Shown: positions 1 through 7,184 of the stretch, one piece after another
Layout: the number at the start of each line of letters is the position of its first letter
Position numbering within the stretch: position 1 is the first letter of the stretch
Assembly (NCBI GenBank): GCA_023412995.1
Contig: JAEZQS010000264.1
Span: 1 to 12,379, forward strand
Reading direction: 5' to 3'
DNA length: 12,379 nucleotides
Origin: Pseudomonadota bacterium
Lineage (GTDB): Bacteria; Pseudomonadota; Gammaproteobacteria; Xanthomonadales; Rhodanobacteraceae
Program-made: the position numbers and the translations under genes
Notes under the pieces: model-generated
What the model was told of the DNA's origin: nothing
Database searches by the model: none
Seen by the model: the letters and a program-made list of their open reading frames with translations, nothing else

Positions 1-884
1 CGCAGGGTCGGCGCGATGACGCCGCGGAAATAGTCGCTCATGACGTGGAACCGGTGCGCCAGCAGCGCCTTCACCGTGTCGGTGTCGGGCAGGGCGACGT
101 TGGGCCGGATGTCGAGCGCGGGTGCCACCCGCAGCACCTTGGCGAGGCGCACGGCTTGCAGCAGGCGGATCGCCGCCCAGCCGATGTCGAACTCCCAGCG
201 GCGCAGCGCGAACTTGGCCGAGCTCGGGAAGGCGTGGTGGTTGTTGTGCAGTTCCTCGCCACCGATCCACACGCCCCAGGGCGACAGGTTGGTCGAGGTG
301 TCGGCCGATTCGAAGTTGCGGTAGCCCCACCAGTGGCCGATGCCGTTGACGAAGCCGGCAGCCCAGAACGGGATCCACATCATCTGGATCGCCCAGATCG
401 CCACGCCGACCGCGCCGAACAGGGCGAAATCGATCGCCAGCATCAGCACCGGGCCCCAGTAGGGATGCGCGCCGTAGAGCGTGCGCTCGATCCAGTCATC
501 CGGCGTGCCGCGGCCGTACTTCTCCATGTCGGCGGCGTTCTCGCTGGCGTCGCGGTAGAGCGACACGCCGTCCCAGAACACCTTGTTGATGCCGTGGACC
601 TGCGGGCTGTGCGGATCCTCGGCCGTTTCCACCTTGGCGTGGTGCTTGCGGTGGATGGCGACCCACTCGCGCGTGACCATGCCGGTGGAAATCCACGACC
701 AGAAGCGGAACAGGTGGGCCACGGCCGGGTGGAAATCGACGCCGCGGTGGGTCTGCGAGCGGTGCAGGTACAGCGTCACGGTGAAGATCGTGAGCTGGGT
801 CAGCACCAGCAGGTAGACGGTCCAGGTGCCCCAGGAAGCCTGGGTGAGACCGCGGGCGAGGAAGGAAAGCAGGGAATCAGGCAT
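1..884 (-). CDS. Fatty acid desaturase, DesA/acyl-CoA desaturase type (partial, 3' end beyond window)
   Basis: Membrane di-iron desaturase that would introduce a cis double bond into acyl chains (probably delta-9) and so adjust membrane fluidity. The 294 visible codons carry all three histidine boxes: HRSQTH at residues 41-46, HRKHH at 78-82 and HNNHH at 213-217, plus the family sequence GHWWGYRNFE near 184-192. Hydrophobic segments lie at about 22-40, 60-70, 144-166 and 168-183. The ATG at 884 is chosen because the protein begins just before the first membrane segment; no convincing Shine-Dalgarno precedes it. The gene reads off the left edge, so the C-terminus is missing. It is divergent from the ABC operon across a 133-base spacer. 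Family assignment is secure; the substrate form (acyl-CoA, acyl-ACP or phospholipid) cannot be read from sequence. Confidence 0.93.
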   Translation of the reverse strand, partial: MPDSLLSFLARGLTQASWGTWTVYLLVLTQLTIFTVTLYLHRSQTHRGVDFHPAVAHLFRFWSWISTGMVTREWVAIHRKHHAKVETAEDPHSPQVHGINKVFWDGVSLYRDASENAADMEKYGRGTPDDWIERTLYGAHPYWGPVLMLAIDFALFGAVGVAIWAIQMMWIPFWAAGFVNGIGHWWGYRNFESADTSTNLSPWGVWIGGEELHNNHHAFPSSAKFALRRWEFDIGWAAIRLLQAVRLAKVLRVAPALDIRPNVALPDTDTVKALLAHRFHVMSDYFRGVIAPTL

Positions 885-914
885 GAAATCCGGGGAGGGG
901 AGAAGCGAAAGGGT

Positions 915-944
915 ACTTTAGCGGGCACAAGATGCGGGCGTCAC
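915..944 (-). promoter_or_regulatory. Candidate sigma70-type promoter of the desaturase gene
   Basis: On the minus strand a GTGACG -35-like hexamer (plus positions 939-944, 4/6 to consensus) is followed by 18 bases and a TAAAGT -10-like hexamer (plus 915-920, 4/6). Transcription would start near 908 and leave a leader of about 25 bases. The overlapping palindromes CACGTG and GTGCAC at 942-950 sit at the -35 end and could bind a regulator, but no known operator is recognised. Confidence 0.3.
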
Positions 945-1017
945 GTGCACGGGTCAAGATCCGGACGACCGGGGACGCGGGCTTGCCGCCGCCGGCGGGC
1001 TCGCCCACCATGAACGG

Positions 1018-1953
1018 ATGACCGGTCCTGCCCTCCCCGTGCTCGCCCTCGACCGCGCCACCCGCCGCATGGCGGGGCGCACCGTCGTCGACGCCATCGA
1101 CCTCGCCGTCGCGCGTGGCGAGGTGCTGGGCCTGCTGGGGGTGAACGGCGCCGGCAAGAGCACGACGCTGCGCATGATGGCCGGCGTGCTGGCCCCCGAC
1201 GCCGGCAGCGTGCGCCTGGAAGGCGCCGACCTCTACGACGACCCGCGCCGGGCGCGGCAGGCCATCGGCTACCTGCCGGAAGTGCCGCCGCTGCATGGCG
1301 AGCTCACCACGGAGGAGTTCCTCGCCTTCTGTGCCCGCCTGCACGGCGTCTCCCGCGCCCGCGTCGCTGCGGCGGTGGCACGCGCGATCGAGCGCTGCGC
1401 GCTGGGCGGCGCGCGCCGGCGCCTGCTGGGCACGCTGTCCAAGGGCCTGCGCCAGCGGGTGGGCCTGGCGCAGGCCATCGTGCACGAGCCGGCGCTAATC
1501 GTGCTGGATGAGCCCGCTTCGGGACTCGATCCGGTGCAGGCGTCGAACCTGCGCGAACTGGTGCGCTCGCTCGGGCGCTCGCACGCCATCGTGCTCTCGA
1601 CCCATTTGCTGGCGGACGTCCCCGCCTGCTGCGATCGCGTCGCCATCATCCACCAGGGGCGTTTGCGGCATGCGGGGCCCGCCCTCGCGGAGTCCGATGG
1701 GCGCACGGTGCGCGTGCACGCCGCGCATCCCGTCACCCCGGCCGACTGGGCCCTGCTGTCGACGGTCGCGTCCGCCACCGCGCTTCCTGCAGGTGACTGG
1801 CGGGTCCGACTGCGCGAAGGCGCCACGGTGCCGGCGCTGGCGGCCGAGGTCGTGGCGCACTTCGGGCTGGTCGCGCTCGCAGCCGAACGCGCCCCGCTGG
1901 AACAGGTGTTCCTCGCCATCGCCGCCGGCGGGACGCTGGCACCGGCCGCATGA
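1018..1953 (+). CDS. ABC-2 type transporter ATP-binding protein (GldA/CcmA-like)
   Basis: Cytoplasmic ATPase that would power the permease encoded next. The 311 residues contain a complete nucleotide-binding domain: Walker A GVNGAGKST at 41-49, signature LSKGLRQR at 140-147 (Lys replaces the second Gly of the usual LSGG), Walker B and D-loop VLDEPASGLDP at 162-172, and switch histidine H196 in STHLL. The last ~90 residues form the accessory C-terminal region usual in this subfamily. ATG 1018 is the first in-frame start; no Shine-Dalgarno is visible, and a three-codon ATG-AAC-GGA-TGA at 1010-1021 overlaps it. The stop overlaps the permease start by four bases (ATGA at 1950-1953). The downstream GldF- and GldG-like genes make it the ATPase of a Gld-type ABC complex. 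Substrate unknown. Confidence 0.93.
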   Translation: MTGPALPVLALDRATRRMAGRTVVDAIDLAVARGEVLGLLGVNGAGKSTTLRMMAGVLAPDAGSVRLEGADLYDDPRRARQAIGYLPEVPPLHGELTTEEFLAFCARLHGVSRARVAAAVARAIERCALGGARRRLLGTLSKGLRQRVGLAQAIVHEPALIVLDEPASGLDPVQASNLRELVRSLGRSHAIVLSTHLLADVPACCDRVAIIHQGRLRHAGPALAESDGRTVRVHAAHPVTPADWALLSTVASATALPAGDWRVRLREGATVPALAAEVVAHFGLVALAAERAPLEQVFLAIAAGGTLAPAA

Positions 1954-2708
1954 GCGCCACGCTCATCGCCCGGCACGAATGGCGGCGCCTGGGCGTGCAG
2001 CCGTTCGCGTGGCTGCTTGCCTCCGCCGTGGTCGCGCTGATGGCCTGGCAGTTCCTGCTCTCCCTGCAGGGCTTCATCGATCTCGCGCCGCAGCTGGGCG
2101 GACTGGAGGACGCGCCGGGCGTGACGCGGCTGGTCGCGGTGCCGCTGCTGCGCGGCTTCGCCAACCTGCTGGTGCTGCTGGTGCCGCTCCTCACGATGCA
2201 GGCGATTGCCGGCGAGCGTCGCGCGCACACCCTGCCATTGCTGCTGGCGAGCGGAACCAGCGCGGCGGGCATCGTTCTCGGCAAGTTTGCCGGCGCGTTC
2301 GGCTTCGTGCTGGCGCTCTGCCTGCCGGTGGCGTTGATGGCGCTTTCTCCCGCGCTGGGCACCGATCTCGACGGTGGCCACCTCGCGGCAGCGCTGCTGG
2401 GGCTGGTGCTGTTCGCCGGCGCACTGACGGCGATCGGCGTGCTGGCCAGCGCGTGGGCGGCGCAGCCGGCGCTGGCTGCGGCGCTGGCGCTGGCGATCAC
2501 CGGCCTGCTGGCGGTGATCGATGCCGGCGCACGCCTGCAGGGTGTCAGCAACGGCGCGATCAACTACCTGGCGCTGCCGACCCACCTCGAGCCGTTCTTT
2601 CGCGGCATCGTCGCCAGCGTGGACGCCGGCTATTTCGTGCTGCTCGCGGCGGTGGCGCTGGCGCTCGCGGCGCGCCGCCTCGACGCGCTGCGCGGACGCG
2701 CCGCGTGA
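1950..2708 (+). CDS. ABC-2 type transporter permease (GldF-like)
   Basis: Inner-membrane permease partner of the preceding ATPase. The 252-aa protein is very hydrophobic, with about six membrane-spanning segments, roughly at residues 18-38, 66-86, 108-130, 142-164, 168-190 and 226-246, the usual topology of ABC-2 permeases. The motif ITGLLAVIDAG before the fifth loop and the RRLDALRGR tail fit the GldF-type subfamily. Its ATG overlaps the ATPase stop (ATGA) and its TGA shares one base with the next start (TGATG at 2706-2710), so translation is probably coupled in both directions. It may export a compound or move lipid or polysaccharide; nothing in the sequence identifies the cargo. Confidence 0.9.
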   Translation: MSATLIARHEWRRLGVQPFAWLLASAVVALMAWQFLLSLQGFIDLAPQLGGLEDAPGVTRLVAVPLLRGFANLLVLLVPLLTMQAIAGERRAHTLPLLLASGTSAAGIVLGKFAGAFGFVLALCLPVALMALSPALGTDLDGGHLAAALLGLVLFAGALTAIGVLASAWAAQPALAAALALAITGLLAVIDAGARLQGVSNGAINYLALPTHLEPFFRGIVASVDAGYFVLLAAVALALAARRLDALRGRAA

Positions 2709-4060
2709 TGCGCGAGCGCCTCGGCAATGCGCTGCATGCGCTGCTCGTGATTGCCGCGGCGGCGCTGCTCGCCTTCCTCGGCACGCGCTACCGGGTGGAG
2801 GCGGACTGGAGCCAGTCACAGGCGGCCAGCCTCGGGCAAAGCTCGCAGGCCCTGCTGGCTTCGCTCGAGGGGCCGGTCGAGGTGGTCAGCTACGCGCGCC
2901 CGGCCGGCGGTCTGCGTGCGGCCATTGCCGATTTCATCGAGCGCTACCGCCGCGTGAAGCCCGACCTGGCGCTGCGCTTCGTCGATCCCGATGCCGATCC
3001 GGCCGCGATGCGCGAGGCCGGCATCGGCGTCGACGGCGAAATGGAGATCCGCTACCGCGGCCGCAGCGAACAGGTGACGACGCTGGGCGAGGCGGCGTTT
3101 TCCAGCGCGCTGCTGCGCCTGTCGCGCCCGCACGAGCGCCTCGTTGCCTTCCTCGAAGGCGAAGGCGAGCGGCAGCCGCTGGGCAAGGCCAATGCGGACC
3201 TCGGCCAGTTCGTCGGCGCGCTCGCCGCGCGCGGCCTGCGCGCGGTGCCGCTGCCGCTGGCCAACATCGGCCAGGTGCCTGCCAACACCGACCTCGTCGT
3301 GGTGGCCGATCCGCAGGTCGCGCTGCCTGCGGCGGTGTCGGCAGCGCTGGTCGATTACCTCGATGGCGGCGGTGCGCTGCTGTGGCTGGCCGAGCCGGCC
3401 CGCGATGCCGGCCTGGCGCCGCTCGCGGCCGCGCTCGGCATCCGCGTGCTGGCGGGGACGGTGGTCGACGGCAGCGGCCAGGCATTCGGCCTCGGCGATC
3501 CGAGTTTCGTTGCCGTGTCGTCCTACCCGCCGCACGCGGTGACGAGGGATTTTTCGCTGACCACCCTGTTCCCGCAGCCCGCGGCGCTGGCGCGCATCGA
3601 GGGCGCGCACTGGGCCGCGCAGTCGATCCTGCGCAGCAGCGCCAGTTCGTGGAACGAGACCGGGTCGATCGCGCAGGCGGGGGAGACCGGCGAGCCGATC
3701 CGCCAGGAGGCGGCCGCGGGGGAGATTGCCGGACCCCTCGATCTCGGGCTGGCCCTCACCCGCGTGTCGCCGCGGCCGGACCGGCGCGAGCAGCGGGTGG
3801 TTGTGCTGGGCGACGGCGACTTCCTCTCCAACAGCTTCCTCGGCAATGGCGGCAACCGCGAGTTCGGCCAGCGGGTGTTCGACTGGCTGCTCGGCGACGA
3901 CGCCCAGGTCGCGGTGGCCGATGCGCGCGCTCCCGATCGCCAGCTGGCGCTGTCGCAGGTCGAGCTCGCAGTCCTCGGGCTCGGCTTCCTGCTGGCATTG
4001 CCGCTGCTGCTGGCCGCTACCGGCGGCTGGATCTGGTGGCGCCGGCGACTCCGGCAGTGA
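2708..4060 (+). CDS. GldG-like ABC transporter auxiliary protein (ABC_transp_aux family)
   Basis: A 450-aa envelope protein anchored at both ends: one hydrophobic segment at about residues 8-24 after MRERLGN, a large polar domain, and a second segment at about 420-438 followed by the basic tail WWRRRLRQ. This layout is typical of GldG-family proteins (intrinsically disordered/ABC_transp_aux domain, sometimes with a DUF4350-like glutamine amidotransferase fold). Seen in the central domain: VSYARPAGGLRAAIADFIERY near the N-terminus, a probable nucleotide-fold strand FLEGEGERQP, and VVLGDGDFLSNSFLGNGGN near residue 365, which is a conserved family stretch. The start overlaps the permease stop by one base and the stop overlaps the next start (GTGA). 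It probably works with the ATPase and permease as a complex; mechanism unknown. Confidence 0.87.
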   Translation: MRERLGNALHALLVIAAAALLAFLGTRYRVEADWSQSQAASLGQSSQALLASLEGPVEVVSYARPAGGLRAAIADFIERYRRVKPDLALRFVDPDADPAAMREAGIGVDGEMEIRYRGRSEQVTTLGEAAFSSALLRLSRPHERLVAFLEGEGERQPLGKANADLGQFVGALAARGLRAVPLPLANIGQVPANTDLVVVADPQVALPAAVSAALVDYLDGGGALLWLAEPARDAGLAPLAAALGIRVLAGTVVDGSGQAFGLGDPSFVAVSSYPPHAVTRDFSLTTLFPQPAALARIEGAHWAAQSILRSSASSWNETGSIAQAGETGEPIRQEAAAGEIAGPLDLGLALTRVSPRPDRREQRVVVLGDGDFLSNSFLGNGGNREFGQRVFDWLLGDDAQVAVADARAPDRQLALSQVELAVLGLGFLLALPLLLAATGGWIWWRRRLRQ

Positions 4061-4629
4061 AGCGGCGCACGCGCAGCACGCTGGTGCTTGCCGGCGTGGT
4101 CGCGCTGCTCGGTGCAGCCGTGGGCGTGCAACTCGCGCGCGAGCGCCGCGCGGCCGACGATCCGCTGCTGCGCATCGACACATCCGCTGTCACGCACATC
4201 GAGGTGGCGTGCCGCGGCCGTGCGACCCAGCGCTTCGAGCGCGTCGAGGGCGTATGGCGGATGCGCGCGCCGCAGCAGGGCCGCGCCGATCCCGAGGCCG
4301 TCGCACGCCTGCTGGCCATCCCCGCCTCGCCGGTACGCACGCGCCATGCGCGCAGCGCGCTCGACCCGCGCAAGCTCGGCCTCGAGCCGCCGCAGGCCAC
4401 GCTCCGCCTCGACGACGCGCTGCTCGCGTTCGGCACCACCGACGCCCTTCGCGGCGACCGCTACGTCGCCGTGGGCGACGCCATTGCCCTGGTCCCCGAC
4501 CGCTTCAGCGCCTGGCTTTTCGCCGCGCCCGGATCGGCACTCGCGGAGCGCGCGGGACTGGCTTCGAAAGCGGACGCCTCCGACACGGAGCCCACCGGGC
4601 ACGCGGAGAAAGCAGGTCCGGGAGAGTGA
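4057..4629 (+). CDS. Short DUF4340-like membrane-anchored protein
   Basis: Last gene of the ABC cassette. It starts at GTG 4057 inside the GldG-like stop (GTGA), in the reading frame that continues to the TGA at 4627-4629, giving 190 aa. Residues about 7-24 form a single hydrophobic anchor (STLVLAGVVALLGAAVGV), so the rest is probably periplasmic. The segment LLRIDTSAVTHIEV followed by RFERVEGVWRM and the later RYVAVGDAIALVP matches the repeated beta pattern of DUF4340 proteins, which usually follow GldG-type genes. It is shorter than most members I know, and it ends in a polar tail rich in Asp, Glu, Lys and Thr (about residues 170-190). GTG is preferred because of the overlap; no other start gives the anchor. 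Function unknown. Confidence 0.8.
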   Translation: MKRRTRSTLVLAGVVALLGAAVGVQLARERRAADDPLLRIDTSAVTHIEVACRGRATQRFERVEGVWRMRAPQQGRADPEAVARLLAIPASPVRTRHARSALDPRKLGLEPPQATLRLDDALLAFGTTDALRGDRYVAVGDAIALVPDRFSAWLFAAPGSALAERAGLASKADASDTEPTGHAEKAGPGE

Positions 4630-4668
4630 AATAAAAACACCGCCATCCCGTCCCCAACCCCCCGGGCC

Positions 4669-5481
4669 TCAGCGCTGGCACCGCGGGCAATGGAAGGTCG
4701 AGCGCTGGCCGATGACGCTGGCGCGGATCGGCGTGCCGCAGGTTCGGCAAGGCTCGCCGGCGCGGCCGTACACGGCAAGCTCCTGCTCGAAATAACCGGG
4801 CACGCCATCGGGCGAGATGAAGTCGCGCAGCGTGGTCCCGCCGCGCGTGATGGCGGCGCCGAGGATGCGCCGGACTGCTGCGGCGAGCCGCGCGTAACGC
4901 TCGCGCGAAACGGCGCCGGCCGCGCGGCGCGGGTGGATCCCGGCGGCAAACAGGGCCTCGCTTGCATAGATGTTGCCCACGCCGACCACGATGGCCTGGT
5001 CCATCAGGAACAGCTTGACCGCGGCGCGCCGTCCGCGTGAGCGTTCCCACAGCAGGTCGCCGCCGAAGTCGTCCGACAGCGGCTCGGGTCCGAGCCCTGC
5101 CAGCAGCGGATGCAGCGTGCCGCGCGGCTGCCACAGCTGGCAGCCGAACCGGCGCGGGTCGGTGTAGCGCAGCAGCTTGCCCGAATCCAGCCGCCAGTCG
5201 ACATGGTCGTGCAGTCCGGGGGGCGTCACCGAGGGCAGCACGCGCAGCGCACCGGACATGCCCAGGTGCAGCAGCGCGCTGCCTGCGCCCACGTCCACCA
5301 GCAGGTACTTCGCCCTGCGCGTGATGCCTTCGATGCGCCGCCCCGGCAGTTGCGAGAGCAGCTCCGCGGCCACCGGCCAGCGCAGCCGTGGCTGGCGCAC
5401 GTCCACTCCCACCACGCGCCTGCCGACCAGATGCGGCGCGAGGCCGCGGCGGGTGGTTTCGACTTCCGGCAGTTCAGGCAT
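4669..5481 (-). CDS. mutM: Bifunctional DNA-formamidopyrimidine glycosylase/AP lyase MutM (Fpg)
   Basis: Base-excision repair enzyme that removes 8-oxoguanine and formamidopyrimidines and nicks the resulting abasic site by beta,delta-elimination. The 270-aa length is normal. The N-terminus is MPELPEVETTRRGL: Pro2 is the catalytic nucleophile after Met removal and Glu3 the general acid. Lys58 (RRAKYLL) matches the conserved Lys57 of mature E. coli Fpg, DPRRFG lies near 110-115, and a C-terminal zinc finger has Cys245, Cys248, Cys265 and Cys268 around GQRSTFHCPRC. All key residues are present, so it should be active. It lies 152 bases downstream of the 256-aa gene on the same strand and is convergent with the ABC cassette, ending 39 bases from its stop; no clear hairpin terminator lies between them. 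No Shine-Dalgarno precedes the ATG. Confidence 0.97.
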   Translation of the reverse strand: MPELPEVETTRRGLAPHLVGRRVVGVDVRQPRLRWPVAAELLSQLPGRRIEGITRRAKYLLVDVGAGSALLHLGMSGALRVLPSVTPPGLHDHVDWRLDSGKLLRYTDPRRFGCQLWQPRGTLHPLLAGLGPEPLSDDFGGDLLWERSRGRRAAVKLFLMDQAIVVGVGNIYASEALFAAGIHPRRAAGAVSRERYARLAAAVRRILGAAITRGGTTLRDFISPDGVPGYFEQELAVYGRAGEPCRTCGTPIRASVIGQRSTFHCPRCQR

Positions 5482-5633
5482 GGGCGGCGCAGCAGGCAAC
5501 GGCGCACGGCAACGGACCCCGCGCCGCCCGCGTGCGACGGCGCCGTGGCGAGGGCCCTTCCTGGTGTGCCTCGCGGTCCACTCTTGCGGCTCCAGGCCCG
5601 GACGCCCGGGCTGCAGCTGCCCAGCCGGCAGGA

Positions 5634-6404
5634 TCAGCCACCGTCCGGCCAGCGCAACGCGAGATGGCGGTTGTTGAAGGCCGGGTCCTCGAACGAACCC
5701 GCATGGCGGACCTGCATGCCGGCAGGCACTCCCTCGATTTCGACCGGATGGCCGTCGGGCACCAGCCCGCCGTCGCACTGGAACGCGACGAAGCGGCTGG
5801 CGAGGGCGCCCGCGGCGTCGGCTGCGGCCGCCGGTACGTTGCGGATGTCGATGTCCGGGCGGGCGAACTTGCGCAGGCCGCGCGTGTGCACGCGCAGGCG
5901 ACCGGCGTGCTCCTCGTCGGCATCGCACAGGATCAGCACGTGGTCGCGCGCGACGAAGGTGTCGTTGCGGAAATAGCGCTGGCGCCACTCTCCGGCGCCG
6001 AAGAACGACAGCATCTGCGGATCGACCACCGCCACGCCGCCCTGGTCGACCAGCGCGGTGATCGTGCCGACGAGGTCGCGCAGGGGATCGAGGTCGGGCG
6101 GGTCGGCCAGCGCACCGCGCAGCATCACGCACTCGCCGGCCCGCTTCGCCTGCCCGAACAGGGCCTCGTCGTCCTCCCACAGCAGCCGCCCGAGCACGCC
6201 GGCCAGCGGGTAGCCGTTCCACTGCGCCAGTGCGCGGTTGGAATAACGCACCACTTCGATGCCGGCGGGCGTCCCGCGCGTGCGGTAGCGCTGCGCATCG
6301 ATGGCGGCATCCGGGGTGAAGTCGCCGAACACGAACCAGAGCAGGAATGCCTCGCTGCCGCTGTCCCGCCAGGCAGCGCGTGGCCAGTGCGGGGACGCGC
6401 TCAT
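5634..6404 (-). CDS. Conserved-looking hypothetical protein, coupled to tdk
   Basis: I do not recognise this 256-aa protein. Its ATG overlaps the tdk stop (ATGA on the minus strand, plus 6401-6404), so it is very probably translated with tdk. The composition is that of a soluble globular protein: no signal peptide, no membrane segment, no obvious cofactor motif. Stretches that look conserved are FLLWFVFGDFTPD near the N-terminus, VVRYSNRALAQWNGYPLAG, the acidic LLWEDDEALFG, GGVAVVDPQMLSFF in the middle, and HTRGLRKFARPDIDIRNVP near residue 175. The C-terminal third has an alternating strand-like pattern ending AFNNRHLALRWPDGG. Codon use matches the neighbours, so it is a real gene. A role in nucleotide metabolism would be a guess from position only. 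Confidence 0.8.
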   Translation of the reverse strand: MSASPHWPRAAWRDSGSEAFLLWFVFGDFTPDAAIDAQRYRTRGTPAGIEVVRYSNRALAQWNGYPLAGVLGRLLWEDDEALFGQAKRAGECVMLRGALADPPDLDPLRDLVGTITALVDQGGVAVVDPQMLSFFGAGEWRQRYFRNDTFVARDHVLILCDADEEHAGRLRVHTRGLRKFARPDIDIRNVPAAAADAAGALASRFVAFQCDGGLVPDGHPVEIEGVPAGMQVRHAGSFEDPAFNNRHLALRWPDGG

Positions 6405-7042
6405 GGCGCTGCCGCCGGGACGTCCAGTGGCAGCACGGGTTGCTGCAGTTCCAGCCGGCCCTCGCCCGACATGATGCGCTTGAACTCGGCGCGACTGACC
6501 GAGACATAGCGCTCGTTGCCGCCGATCTCCACCTGCGGGCCTTCGGTCACCGCGCGGCCCTGGTCATCCACCCGAACCACCATGGTCGCCTTGCGCCCGC
6601 TGTGGCAGATGGTCTTGATCTCCACCAGGTCATCCGCCCACGCCAGCAGGTACTGGCTGCCCTCGAACAGCTCGCCGCGGAAATCGGTGCGCAGGCCGTA
6701 CGCCAGCACCGGGATGCCGAGCACGTCGACGATGTCGGTGAGCTGCCATGCCTGCGCGCGGCTCAGGAACTGCGCCTCGTCCACCAGCACGCAATGCAGG
6801 GTGCCGCGCATGGCGATGTCCTCGCGCGCCAGCGCCAGCAGGTCGTCACCCCGCGCGAAGCGCCGCGCCGCCGCGCGCAGGCCGATGCGCGAGGCCACCA
6901 CGCCCTCGCCGGCGCGGGTGTCCAGCTGCGGCGTCAGCACCAGCGTGCGCATGCCGCGCTCGTGGTAGTTGTACGCGCTCTGCAGCAGCGTCGTGGTCTT
7001 CCCGGCATTCATCGCCGAATAGTAGAAGTACAGTTTGGCCAT
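6401..7042 (-). CDS. tdk: Thymidine kinase (type II, TK1-like)
   Basis: Cytosolic salvage enzyme phosphorylating thymidine (and deoxyuridine) with ATP to feed dTMP. The 213-aa protein is close to E. coli Tdk over its whole length: P-loop SAMNAGKT at 9-16, QSAYNYHERGMRT after it, catalytic Glu89 in VLVDEAQFL, YGLRTDFRGELFEGSQYLLA at about 115-134, and the lasso segment EGPQVEIGGNERYVSVSR at 167-184. Odd point: the structural zinc ligands are largely gone. The usual ICxCGRK is ICHSGRK here (Cys146, then His147 and Ser148), and the usual VSVCR is VSVSR (Ser183). The last ~20 residues are Pro/Leu-rich and variable. ATG 7042 is the conserved MAKLYF start; the bases before it are pyrimidine-rich with no Shine-Dalgarno. 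It heads a probable operon with the 256-aa gene and perhaps mutM. Confidence 0.97.
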   Translation of the reverse strand: MAKLYFYYSAMNAGKTTTLLQSAYNYHERGMRTLVLTPQLDTRAGEGVVASRIGLRAAARRFARGDDLLALAREDIAMRGTLHCVLVDEAQFLSRAQAWQLTDIVDVLGIPVLAYGLRTDFRGELFEGSQYLLAWADDLVEIKTICHSGRKATMVVRVDDQGRAVTEGPQVEIGGNERYVSVSRAEFKRIMSGEGRLELQQPVLPLDVPAAAP

Positions 7043-7052
7043 TGGTGGAGCA

Positions 7053-7082
7053 GGGAATAGGGAATCGGGAATGGAGAATGGC
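7053..7082 (-). repeat. Left arm of inverted heptamer repeat (ATTCCCN x4) before tdk
   Basis: Read in the tdk direction, this is GCCATT followed by four heptamer-like units: ATTCTCC, ATTCCCG, ATTCCCT, ATTCCC. It ends 10 bases before the tdk start codon. It pairs with 7185-7214 as an inverted repeat matching 28 of 30 bases; the two differences are transitions. Short tandem GGGAAT-type repeats like this are common between genes in Xanthomonadaceae genomes in my experience of such sequences, but their function is not known to me. Confidence 0.85.
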
Positions 7083-7116
7083 CGGGCGGTCTGGCCTCCG
7101 CTGACGCGCCGTACTC

Positions 7117-7125
7117 TGCCACAAT
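7117..7125 (+). promoter_or_regulatory. Candidate extended -10 promoter element for rep
   Basis: TGC followed by CACAAT forms a TGn extended -10 with 4/6 matches, between the two repeat arms. No good -35 lies 17 bases upstream. Transcription would start near 7132 and give a leader of about 83 bases containing only the right repeat arm. The same kind of element (TGC then TACAGT) precedes the last gene of the window. Weak on its own. Confidence 0.3.
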
Positions 7126-7184
7126 CGGGACACGGCAAGCGGTGATTCGAACGGCACCGCGCGCTCGTTGCACGCCCTGCTCTT

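Noticed and set aside
1508..4060. Very long open frame of 850 codons across the ABC cassette on the plus strand
   Set aside because: Only the part from 2708 is real (the GldG-like gene). The upstream part is Arg/Pro/Ala-rich shadow of the ATPase and permease in another frame, a consequence of high GC at third positions.
1018..4060. A gliding-motility system
   Set aside because: The Gld-like ABC genes are present but no other gliding genes are in the window, and such cassettes occur widely in non-gliding bacteria.
5590..5625. GC-rich hairpin GCCCGG/CCGGGC between the 256-aa gene and mutM as a terminator
   Set aside because: No T tract follows on the minus strand, so it does not qualify as an intrinsic terminator. 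mutM may still be in the same transcript.
4669..6507. Single 612-codon minus-strand frame that ends as MutM and might suggest a fusion protein
   Set aside because: The part upstream of 5481 is a shadow of the 256-aa gene in another frame; MutM begins with its canonical MPELPEVE at 5481.
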